A stretch of DNA of 32,923 nt from Pseudomonadota bacterium (GTDB lineage: Bacteria; Desulfobacterota; Syntrophia; Syntrophales; UBA5619), in assembly GCA_018896355.1 (NCBI GenBank), contig JAHIMW010000038.1, forward strand, positions 1 through 32,923. Direction: 5' to 3'. Position 1 is the stretch's first letter. Each line of letters starts with the position of its first letter. The position numbers and the translations under genes are program-made. Under the pieces are notes generated by a model. It saw only the letters and a list, made by a program, of their open reading frames with translations. It was not told the DNA's origin and did no database searches. Below, in pieces: positions 1-5,772 of the stretch.

Positions 1-134
1 ACCGGCGCCAGATAGCTCATCCCGCCGCTGAGTATTAACGAACAGTTCCCGCCCTCCAGCAGATAAATTCCCGACTCCTCCCGTCCCAGATACCAGAGCC
101 GGTCCTGGATCTGTCCCGCTTTGCGGTTCCTCAT
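1..134 (-). CDS. MBL-fold metallo-hydrolase, N-terminal fragment (runs off the window)
   Basis: Only the first 44 codons are present and the gene continues past the left edge. The start is ATG at 134, preceded by GGAGGG at 146-141 with 6 bases between. The visible peptide has the pattern RLWYLG, then GIYLLEGGNCSLILSGG. This resembles the first two beta strands of metallo-beta-lactamase-fold hydrolases, where a 'nnYLLeg...LIDtG' motif precedes the HxHxDH metal site. The metal site itself lies outside the window, so substrate and activity cannot be told. The gene begins 14 bases after the stop of the foldase gene upstream on the same strand, and its ribosome-binding site sits in that gap, so the two are probably co-transcribed. 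The family call rests on a short fragment. Confidence 0.5.
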   Translation of the reverse strand, partial: MRNRKAGQIQDRLWYLGREESGIYLLEGGNCSLILSGGMSYLAP

Positions 135-148
135 CGAACACCCTCCAG

Positions 149-1243
149 TTACTTTCCGTAGACCAGGATATTGGCTCCCGCCTTCAGGCGCTTCACCATC
201 CCGTCGAAAGCCCCCTGCTGTTTCTGGCGTTCGAGAAAGGCGGTGATCCGCTTCTTTATTTCACCATCGAGCTTTAAGACCTGGGCGGTCTGGTGTTCGA
301 GGACCTGAATGATGTGAAATCCGAAATCCGTTTCCACAACGGGACCGATCGCATTTTTCTGCTGCGAGAAGGCCGCCTCCTCGAACGGCTTAACCATCTG
401 GCCGCGGGCAAAAGTCCCGAGATCCCCATCGTTCTGTTTGCTCGGACAATCGGAATTCTTTGCGGCCAGATCGGCAAAATCGGCACCCGCCAGAAGCTTT
501 TTCCGCAGATCTTCCGCCCTCGCCTTCTTGTCCGCTTTCGTCTTGTCGGTATCTCCCGGGACCTTGGCCACCAGCAGATGCCGGGCATGAACGGATTCCT
601 GTTTCATGAACTTTTCCCTGTTTTTCTCATAAAAATCGGCGATCTCCTTGTCCGTGACCTTGACCTTTCCCCCAAGCTCCTGCAAGACCAGCTTGTCCAG
701 TTTGATGTTCGTTCCGATTTCTTCGCGCATCTTCGCGACGTCGATCCCGTTTTTCTTCATGAGATCGTCCATCGTCTTCCCGCCGGGCAACTGGGCCTTC
801 ATGCTGTCCAGCACCTCCGTAATCTCCTTTTCACTGGCGATAACCTTTTTAGCGGCGACCTCCTTGTTCAGCAGGATGCGCATTACAAACTCATCGATCA
901 GCCCCTTGCGAATTTCGGCCCTGGCCTGTTCAAGACGTTCGGCGGGAATCTGATCCTTGAGCAGCGTCAGCTTCTGTTGCATCTCCGCGTTAAGCTGTGC
1001 CTTCATCATCTTGACCCCGTCCACCTCCACGGCAATCCCCGCGTCGTCCGCCTTTATTCCGGGGACCGCAGGCTGCACGGCGGGCAAAGCGGCGACCGGC
1101 GCCGCCTTCTCAGCCGGACCCGGCGCCATCACGGGTTTGGCCGTCTGCGCCTTCTCCTCCTTTGTGCCGCAGCCGACAGTCATGCCCAGAATCAGTGAAC
1201 CGGCCGTCACGATCATCATATACCGTCCTATTTTTTGAATCAC
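149..1243 (-). CDS. PpiC/SurA-type peptidyl-prolyl isomerase lipoprotein
   Basis: A periplasmic foldase of the parvulin class, expected to catalyse cis-trans isomerisation of prolyl bonds in exported proteins. The N-terminus has a hydrophobic stretch ending TVGC, a plausible lipobox, then an Ala/Pro-rich linker of about 40 residues. A SurA-N-like helical region with many Lys/Glu residues follows, then a parvulin domain of about 100 residues. That domain contains the HARHLLV strand, a GADFADLAAKNSDCPS segment, GDLGTF, and a GFHIIQVLE end, all typical of PpiC. I place the start at GTG 1243, not at the ATG at 1258. The only good ribosome-binding site, GGAGG at 1255-1251, overlaps codons that would follow the upstream ATG and is 7 bases from the GTG. 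The protein is then 364 residues. Membership of the parvulin family is clear; client proteins are unknown. Confidence 0.88.
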   Translation of the reverse strand: MIQKIGRYMMIVTAGSLILGMTVGCGTKEEKAQTAKPVMAPGPAEKAAPVAALPAVQPAVPGIKADDAGIAVEVDGVKMMKAQLNAEMQQKLTLLKDQIPAERLEQARAEIRKGLIDEFVMRILLNKEVAAKKVIASEKEITEVLDSMKAQLPGGKTMDDLMKKNGIDVAKMREEIGTNIKLDKLVLQELGGKVKVTDKEIADFYEKNREKFMKQESVHARHLLVAKVPGDTDKTKADKKARAEDLRKKLLAGADFADLAAKNSDCPSKQNDGDLGTFARGQMVKPFEEAAFSQQKNAIGPVVETDFGFHIIQVLEHQTAQVLKLDGEIKKRITAFLERQKQQGAFDGMVKRLKAGANILVYGK

Positions 1244-1289
1244 GATCTTTCCTCCCATCGATAATTTTTATCTGTATGATCCTATTGCC

Positions 1290-1442
1290 GATTCGAGACC
1301 TTTGAATTTCTGTCCTTCCTGTCATTGCGAGGAGCGGAGCGACAAAGCAATCTCATGGTTTATCAAACGGTTATGGGATTGCTTCGTCGGCCTTTGGCCT
1401 TCTCGCAATGACAAATGCCGCGTTTTTCAAAGGTCTCGATTC
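1290..1442. mobile_element. MITE-like element, family 1 copy 1 (143 bp) with 5-bp target duplication
   Basis: The element spans 1295-1437. It begins GAGACCTTTGAA and ends TTCAAAGGTCTC, a perfect 12-bp terminal inverted repeat. The pentamer GATTC lies directly outside each end (1290-1294 and 1438-1442), as expected for a target-site duplication. Inside is a second inverted pair, GTCATTGCGAG at 1321 and CTCGCAATGAC at 1402-1412, so the whole unit can fold into a long imperfect hairpin. It codes for no plausible protein and is too small to carry a transposase. Related copies are at 2445-2586 and 32638-32816. Confidence 0.8.
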
Positions 1443-1793
1443 TCCTTGCAGGCGTCAAAGGCAGGGCGAACCGGACAAAGGGACGGCGGAGTATATGCAA
1501 AAGCGTTGAGTACGTCAAGAAGGATGGTCGATCCTTTTTAAGCGTTCCCCGGGTAACATTTAATTTTGAGGAAATTCGCTTGGAATAATATGCCTTGACT
1601 TTGTTGAGAATGGGAGTACGCTTCAATCAACATAATGATTGACTTATAAAAATTGAGTACTTGTCCTTCCCATATAGGGAAGTAAAAAAATCTCCCAGCC
1701 CTGTCTCTTATGATGTGACAGGGCTTTTGTTTTTTTTTAACGTCAAGAAATGAAGGGCGTTGAATTCTCGTGAAGCCCGTGAAGGAGGGTAAA
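1443..1793. other. Intergenic stretch without a recognisable gene
   Basis: About 350 bases between the MITE and the next gene. I see no coding signal with a ribosome-binding site and no RNA gene I can name. It contains a strong plus-strand terminator (1697-1738) with no obvious gene to terminate, so a short decayed gene or a small RNA upstream of it is possible. AATGATTGACTTATAAAAAT at 1633-1652 is AT-rich but not a convincing promoter. Confidence 0.5.
1697..1738 (+). terminator. Rho-independent terminator
   Basis: A perfect 9-bp stem, AGCCCTGTC (1697-1705) with GACAGGGCT (1717-1725), has an 11-base loop and is followed by a run of T broken by a single G. The sequence is a textbook intrinsic terminator on the plus strand. 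No annotated gene lies immediately upstream. Confidence 0.9.
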
Positions 1794-2105
1794 ATGAATA
1801 TCCATTTGGTTGAACCGTTGAATCATTTTGTGAAGCTGAAAGACAATGTGTGGGAAAGCGGTTCGTGGGGACTGGATGATGACCAAGCGAAAAAATTGGT
1901 CGGCGGTAAAATCTATTTTCATAAGAAGCGGCAGGAACCCTCTTTTTATGGAGGGACGATACTCGGATACAGGGTCCATCAGGATGGCGAGTATCAGGGA
2001 AAGATTGTCTTCAAGCTCCAACATAACCAGTCATGCAGAAATATCAGAACGGATAAATCCGGATGGAGCAAGGATATGAAGATTATTGAGCATGACCTGC
2101 AATAA
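1794..2105 (+). CDS. Hypothetical protein, 103 residues
   Basis: I do not recognise a named family. The start at ATG 1794 is chosen because GGAGGG lies 4 bases upstream; an in-frame ATG at 1770 has no such site. The protein is compact and soluble, with no signal peptide or membrane segment. It is rich in aromatic residues: VWESGSWGL near the start, a LVGGKIYFHKKRQEPSFYGG segment in the middle, and GKIVFKL then a GWSKDMKI end. The alternating pattern suggests a small mostly-beta domain. It resembles uncharacterised short proteins found singly in accessory regions. It stands alone between two plus-strand terminators and is followed by its own hairpin at 2133. Function unknown. Confidence 0.7.
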   Translation: MNIHLVEPLNHFVKLKDNVWESGSWGLDDDQAKKLVGGKIYFHKKRQEPSFYGGTILGYRVHQDGEYQGKIVFKLQHNQSCRNIRTDKSGWSKDMKIIEHDLQ

Positions 2106-2132
2106 CTTTGAGAAACGAAGATGGTCGTGAAA

Positions 2133-2171
2133 GGTGACTCAGCATCGATTTTCTGTTGAGCCGCCTTTTTT
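2133..2171 (+). terminator. Rho-independent terminator of the 1794 gene
   Basis: GGTGACTCAGCA (2133-2144) pairs with TGTTGAGCCGCC (2154-2165), a 12-bp stem with two G-T wobbles and one mismatch and a 9-base loop. Six T residues follow. It lies 28 bases after the stop codon at 2105. Confidence 0.8.
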
Positions 2172-2257
2172 ATTGGTGGGGCTCCGAAAAGGTGAGCCAT
2201 TAAAGCATGTTCCGATCCATAGACCGCTTCAAATCGGAGCGGCGGGAGGCAGCAAAA

Positions 2258-2425
2258 GTGAAAATGAAAATATTTACCGGCCAGGGCGATGCCATCGTAC
2301 TTGAAGGTGAATTGAACGAATGGCTGGAAAAGAATCCCTACATCACCATAAAGAACATCGGGCAGAGTTATGTTTCGAGCGGAGAACAATTATTTACCCT
2401 GATGTCCGTATGGTACGACAATTGA
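2258..2425 (+). CDS. Small hypothetical protein, Cse60-like pattern, 55 residues
   Basis: GTG at 2258 has GGGAGG 8 bases upstream (2244-2249); ATG at 2264 is an alternative. An in-frame ATG at 2207 lacks a binding site and would add a basic leader unlike the rest. The peptide reads KIFTGQGDA, then a LEGELNEWLEKNP helix, then ITIKNIGQSYV and a LFTLMSVWYDN strand. The layout (beta, acidic helix with N-x-W-L-x-x-N-P, two strands) resembles the small sporulation protein Cse60-like family found widely outside spore formers, but the match is by eye and weak. No partner is obvious. Its 3' end lies 14 bases before the target duplication of MITE copy 2. Confidence 0.6.
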   Translation: MKMKIFTGQGDAIVLEGELNEWLEKNPYITIKNIGQSYVSSGEQLFTLMSVWYDN

Positions 2426-2439
2426 CGGTTTGGAAGAAG

Positions 2440-2591
2440 GATTGGAGACCTTTGCACAACCCACATCCCGTCATTGCGAGGCGCTTATGCGCCGTGGCAA
2501 TCTCTCTGATCATGGTGACTTATGAGATTGCTTCGTCGGCTGTTGCCTCCTCGCACAGACAAAAACAGATATTATGCAAAGCTCTCGATTG
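2440..2591. mobile_element. MITE-like element, family 1 copy 2 (142 bp) with 5-bp target duplication
   Basis: The element spans 2445-2586, from GAGACCTTTGCACAA to TTATGCAAAGCTCTC. These ends are imperfect inverted repeats of each other and of copy 1. GATTG flanks it on both sides (2440-2444 and 2587-2591). The core again has GTCATTGCGAGG on the left and an inverted, more diverged partner on the right. The copy is older than copy 1 judging by its mismatches. Confidence 0.78.
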
Positions 2592-2630
2592 GTGTGTCAA
2601 GGAGATTTGACCAGGAAACTCCGGAGTGAT

Positions 2631-4001
2631 CTAAGATTCGGGAAAACGGGATCGCAGTTCTTCCAGAATCCGGAATTGAATGTCGGGCTCCGGTATTCCG
2701 GCAGGAATCCCCGCGATCAAGGGAATGGCTTGCCCCATTCGGTCGAGAAGGACCTTCAGACCCTCAAACATGGGGACGGGAGGAAATGCAGAGCGGCTGA
2801 GGTGGTGAACAAGCCTCATGGTCTTAAGGCCGTCAAACCAGACATGGAACTGACGTCGGAGATGTACGGCATCCGGGCAGTTCCGGCGGATGACCGGCCA
2901 ATCGGTCGCGAACCGGGAAAGATCGAGATACGCCTTAAGATCGGGATGGATTTCTCGGGCGGCGGCCAGGATGGCCTCCGTTCCCCTGTCCGGATCGGCC
3001 TCCATCCCGGACAGCCATTCCCGAATGATCGCAAAAATTCGGGAATCATAGAGGCGGTACTCATCCGTCCCCCCGTTCATGAACCGCAGCATTCGCTGCC
3101 CGGTTCCGAAGGGCACCCTGTCCGAGGGACGCGAAGAGGGAAAAACAGTCGTAGTTCCAATATGGCCTATTTTCCGGAGCTTGGCAAGCTTGTCGAGGAA
3201 GTGAAAATCCTCTGCGGCCTTCCGCCGGTTCATCCCCCGGACGGCCGCATACGCCTGCGCCGTACAGGACATCGTCGAGCCGATCGCATGAAAGGCGTAG
3301 GGAGAAACTGCAAACGCGAGGCCCATTACATAGGCCCGCAGAAAGATCTCATAGCAGCAAATAGCCGCCAGCAGCCTCGAATCGGCAGGTTTCTGATGGG
3401 CATAGCCCGCAACGGCCGCCGAATCGTCCGTCATCGAAAAATGGGCGTGAACCGCGGCAAGATAGTTCTCCATCACCAAGGTATCCGCATCGAGACAGCA
3501 GATCACCCCTCCACCCGGCCCCCGTCCGTTGAGAACCGCCAGCACGGCATCCATACCGATCTTCCTTGCTGTCCCCACCCCGCCGTCCCGGTCCGGGATC
3601 TCCGCACCCGCGGATGAGGCATCGATGCAGCCCAACCGAAGCGAGCTGCCGGCAATCCGTTCGAGATCAGCCTTCCGCATGGCAGGCCCGGCTACGGATG
3701 GTTTGCGCCCGGCGACGAGTTCCTTGAGGATGGTCAGCGTTACCTGGTTGTCGCGGATCTCTGCTTCAGCAGCGACAGGCGGCCGATGGTTATTCACAAC
3801 GCAGACAACGAGGGTCCGGCGGAGCTCGCCGGGCGGATTCGCGGCGATGCAGGAGAGCGTGCGGAAGAGAGAGGAACTTTCAGCCAGGGCCGGGATGACG
3901 ATCGCCTGATCCACGCCTGTGACCGAGGCCGCCAGAAGGGGACGCGTCGGAGAGACTGCATAATTTTCAAGATATTTGTCGATGTTTCGAGGGGTATTCA
4001 T
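2631..4001 (-). CDS. Family 2-like glycosyltransferase
   Basis: A 456-residue protein with a GT-A-type nucleotide-sugar transferase pattern. There is an AIVIPALAES strand-turn near residues 33-41, matching the N-terminal binding strand of GT2 enzymes. CLDADT at 169-174 gives the metal-binding DxD. GSTMS at 241 and AEDFHFLDKL near 263-272 match the acceptor-side ED motif and its amphipathic helix. No membrane segment is evident, so it is probably cytoplasmic or peripheral. Sugar and acceptor are unknown. ATG at 4001 overlaps the stop of a truncated miaA copy (ATGA). The same overlap occurs at the real miaA (8215-8218), where a wreck of this gene is found, so this gene originally followed miaA directly. 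Confidence 0.72.
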   Translation of the reverse strand: MNTPRNIDKYLENYAVSPTRPLLAASVTGVDQAIVIPALAESSSLFRTLSCIAANPPGELRRTLVVCVVNNHRPPVAAEAEIRDNQVTLTILKELVAGRKPSVAGPAMRKADLERIAGSSLRLGCIDASSAGAEIPDRDGGVGTARKIGMDAVLAVLNGRGPGGGVICCLDADTLVMENYLAAVHAHFSMTDDSAAVAGYAHQKPADSRLLAAICCYEIFLRAYVMGLAFAVSPYAFHAIGSTMSCTAQAYAAVRGMNRRKAAEDFHFLDKLAKLRKIGHIGTTTVFPSSRPSDRVPFGTGQRMLRFMNGGTDEYRLYDSRIFAIIREWLSGMEADPDRGTEAILAAAREIHPDLKAYLDLSRFATDWPVIRRNCPDAVHLRRQFHVWFDGLKTMRLVHHLSRSAFPPVPMFEGLKVLLDRMGQAIPLIAGIPAGIPEPDIQFRILEELRSRFPES

Positions 4002-4149
4002 TCCGCAAACCTGGTGATCAGGCCAATCGCGGCCTCTTCATCGGCGTCTTCAATCCAGTGGATCCGGACGCCGTTCCTCTCCATCCGCCGGAACCAGGTT
4101 TCCTGCCGCTTGGCAAACTGATGGATTCGGGTATTCAACGTCTGAAACA
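3998..4149 (-). pseudogene. Duplicated 3' end of miaA (about 50 codons)
   Basis: Positions 3988-4149 match 8205-8366 without any gap (constant offset 4217) and with only a handful of substitutions. The copy encodes the final residues of MiaA, including the NTRIHQFAKRQETWFRRMER segment and the TRFAE end with its TGA. It lacks the P-loop and catalytic parts and cannot function. The homology stops abruptly at 4149 / 8366. It is a remnant of a block duplication that included the glycosyltransferase gene. Confidence 0.92.
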
Positions 4150-4195
4150 AATGATTAGCCGCATAGCACTATCAGGCAAGGCTGGGCCGCCGCGA

Positions 4196-4537
4196 TCAAC
4201 GGGGTCCTCCTCCCCTAACTGAGGGTTCATGTCGTTCAAAAGTTCTTTCACTGCCCTGACCATGTTTCGCAACCCACTCTTTTAGCGCGGCATCAATGCG
4301 CGCCTGCCAGCCGGGTCCTGTAGAACGAAAATATTCCAAGACATCGCGGCTGTAACGAACTGTTACCGGTTCCTTGGTCGGCATCTTCTGAGCCCCCCGT
4401 TGCCCCGGCTTTCGTTTCGGCAATACTGCCAAAAGCTCCTGCGGCAACACCTCGGCGGCAGGTCGGAAACGCTTCATATCTTCCCTGGTCAATTCCCGAA
4501 CTTCCCCGGATTTATCGGTCAGCGGTTTCATCCTCAT
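4196..4537 (-). CDS. brnA: BrnA-family antitoxin, apparently orphan
   Basis: A 113-residue protein whose second half, VTVRYSRDVLEYFRSTGPGW followed by QARIDAALKEWVAKH, is the BrnA signature: a beta strand plus two helices forming a ribbon-helix-helix-like DNA-binding and toxin-neutralising unit. BrnA normally neutralises the RNase BrnT and represses its own operon. The N-terminal half is basic and Pro-rich and contains KPLTDKSGEVRELT. ATG at 4537 has GGAGGGAGG upstream; ATG at 4531 is an alternative. The expected brnT gene immediately upstream is reduced to an 18-codon stub whose TGA overlaps this ATG. The coding region is otherwise undamaged. Family assignment is good; that it still acts as a regulator is inference. 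Confidence 0.82.
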   Translation of the reverse strand: MRMKPLTDKSGEVRELTREDMKRFRPAAEVLPQELLAVLPKRKPGQRGAQKMPTKEPVTVRYSRDVLEYFRSTGPGWQARIDAALKEWVAKHGQGSERTFERHEPSVRGGGPR

Positions 4538-4590
4538 AATATCGAACCTCCCTCCTGTTTGCTCTTTACTGGGTCGTGGTCGATTTTCAT
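4534..4590 (-). pseudogene. Probable brnT toxin remnant (18 codons)
   Basis: The short frame starts MKIDHDPVKSKQ, which resembles the start of BrnT toxins (M-[KR]-[IF]-x-x-D-P-x-K-x). It then runs straight into the brnA ribosome-binding region and ends with a TGA overlapping the brnA ATG. This keeps the usual translational coupling of brnT and brnA while missing about 70 residues, including the whole catalytic part. An internal deletion of brnT is the simplest reading; a leader peptide is the alternative. Confidence 0.5.
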
Positions 4591-4596
4591 GATTTT

Positions 4597-4625
4597 ATCG
4601 TAACTACAATTAAGCAAATAGTCAA
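4597..4625 (-). promoter_or_regulatory. Predicted promoter of the brnT remnant / brnA
   Basis: Read on the minus strand: TTGACT (4625-4620), a 17-base spacer, TACGAT (4602-4597). The start point would fall at about 4590, the ATG of the brnT stub, so the transcript may be nearly leaderless. The -35 match is strong and the -10 is 4 of 6. Confidence 0.55.
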
Positions 4626-4681
4626 GGACAAATACGCGATCATTTTTTGTTCTTGACGTGTAACATCACATGCGATATCAT

Positions 4682-4711
4682 TTGCACAAGCCCATCAAAG
4701 CCGTGTATATT
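4682..4711 (+). promoter_or_regulatory. Predicted promoter of hicB
   Basis: TTGCAC (4682-4687), an 18-base spacer, TATATT (4706-4711), placed 46 bases before the hicB start. AT-rich sequence continues downstream. Confidence 0.5.
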
Positions 4712-4756
4712 ATAAGTTTTCTTGAATTGATTGACAAGATCAAGGAGGTATGACCT

Positions 4757-5131
4757 ATGAAACCAAAATTTGCAGATTACTCTTTTGAGGTCAAGCCTCT
4801 TTCCGCCGCAGAGGGGGGCGGGTTTCTGATCACTTTTCCCGATCTGCCCGGCTGCATGTCCGACGGGGAGACGCCGGAAGAGGCGATTGAAAACGGCAAG
4901 GACGCCTTTGACTGCTGGATGGGAGCGCAGGTTGAATGGGGGAGACCAATCCCGTCGCCTTTCTCTACCGGAATGCCCGGCAAGTTTGTTCAGCGTGTTC
5001 CAAAAAGCCTCCATGCAAAGCTCTCCGCTCCTGCCAAGCAGGAGGGCGTCAGTATCAATACGCTGGTCCTGTCCTTCATCGCGGAAGGCGTTGGGATGGA
5101 GAAGGCGCATGCCGGGAAAGCCGAGGGATGA
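4757..5131 (+). CDS. hicB: HicB-family antitoxin, orphan
   Basis: 124 residues. The first half has a HicB partial RNase-H-like fold: YSFEVKPL, then GGGFLITFPDLPGCMSDGET, then PEEAIENGKDAFDCW. The second half, FVQRVPKSLHAKLSAPAKQE then GVSINTLVLSFIAEGVG, is the C-terminal ribbon-helix-helix DNA-binding domain. HicB normally masks the dsRNA-binding mRNase HicA and represses the operon. Neither flank holds a HicA-like frame: upstream are only about 100 promoter-bearing bases, downstream another gene's promoter. The antitoxin is therefore unpaired here. ATG 4757 has GGAGG 8 bases upstream. It may control a distant hicA or be a leftover. Confidence 0.85.
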   Translation: MKPKFADYSFEVKPLSAAEGGGFLITFPDLPGCMSDGETPEEAIENGKDAFDCWMGAQVEWGRPIPSPFSTGMPGKFVQRVPKSLHAKLSAPAKQEGVSINTLVLSFIAEGVGMEKAHAGKAEG

Positions 5132-5158
5132 GTTGAAGCAGGTCATGCCAATATTTCC

Positions 5159-5188
5159 TTGACACACAAGTCCATTGCTGCTTATACT
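5159..5188 (+). promoter_or_regulatory. Predicted sigma-70-type promoter
   Basis: A perfect TTGACA (5159-5164), an 18-base spacer and TATACT (5183-5188) lie 58 bases before the start of the small gene at 5247. Confidence 0.7.
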
Positions 5189-5246
5189 TCCTCCACCAAA
5201 AGCAATGTCTTTTCAATTAATTCAATCAAATCCCGAGGAGCCTGCC

Positions 5247-5426
5247 ATGAAGAATGTAGAGATGAAAGTCGAAGGCCACTTCCTGACTATTAAAGTGGAT
5301 CTGACGAAAGACTTTGGCCCGTCATCATCAGGGAAGACCATTATCATCGCTTCAACGGAAGGCAATGTCGCTGTTGACGGGCATGAAGAAGCCAAGGTCG
5401 GGCTGAACGTTTATCGGAAAAAATAG
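5247..5426 (+). CDS. Small conserved-looking hypothetical protein, 59 residues
   Basis: I do not know its function. ATG 5247 has GAGGAG 6 bases upstream and a strong promoter at 5159. The peptide alternates charged and hydrophobic residues: MKVEGHFLTIKVDLTKDFGP, then a SSSGKTIIIASTEGN segment, then GLNVYRK at the end. It has no Cys, membrane span or signal peptide. The pattern suggests a single small beta-sheet domain. It closely fits a type of short uncharacterised protein I have seen in deltaproteobacterial accessory regions, but I cannot name a family. It is monocistronic. Confidence 0.7.
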   Translation: MKNVEMKVEGHFLTIKVDLTKDFGPSSSGKTIIIASTEGNVAVDGHEEAKVGLNVYRKK

Positions 5427-5772
5427 CATGGAGACCGTCGATTTCGGGTTGAAACGCGCAGATTTGGGAGAGAGATTTTTTAGGATGGCTGGGGGATCCA
5501 CTTCTTCCTGTAGTCAATGATTGACTGATTTTGGGAATTATGCAAGACTATCATCGGTAATCGTTACAGATTCCAGTCTGAATCTTTTAGGAACTAGGCC
5601 AATAGATGCATCTTTGATATGCCGTGGCACCGGCAACCGAGATGCAAACATAGAGATGATCTGATACCTACGGCATCTGAACTTGATTGCTCTACACAAG
5701 CATTCCCATGTCTGGGGGTCTAAGGCAATTTATATTTTCTAAGAGACCAAGAGATAGTGGGGAGGATAATGA
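5427..5772. other. Intergenic region upstream of the transposase
   Basis: About 345 bases with no gene. It holds a 7-bp inverted repeat AGTCAAT-G-ATTGACT (5512-5526) and a wider pair, ATGCCGT and ACGGCAT, roughly 60 bases apart in the 5620-5690 area. These could be part of the left end of the insertion element, but I found no matching inverted repeat downstream of the transposase. GGGGAGGATAATGA just before 5773 is the transposase ribosome-binding site. Confidence 0.4.

Noticed and set aside
1302..1541. Open frame reading CHCEERSDKAI and similar
   Set aside because: This is the translation of the MITE core hairpin; the same peptide appears at every copy (also 2320-2610 and 32499-32840).
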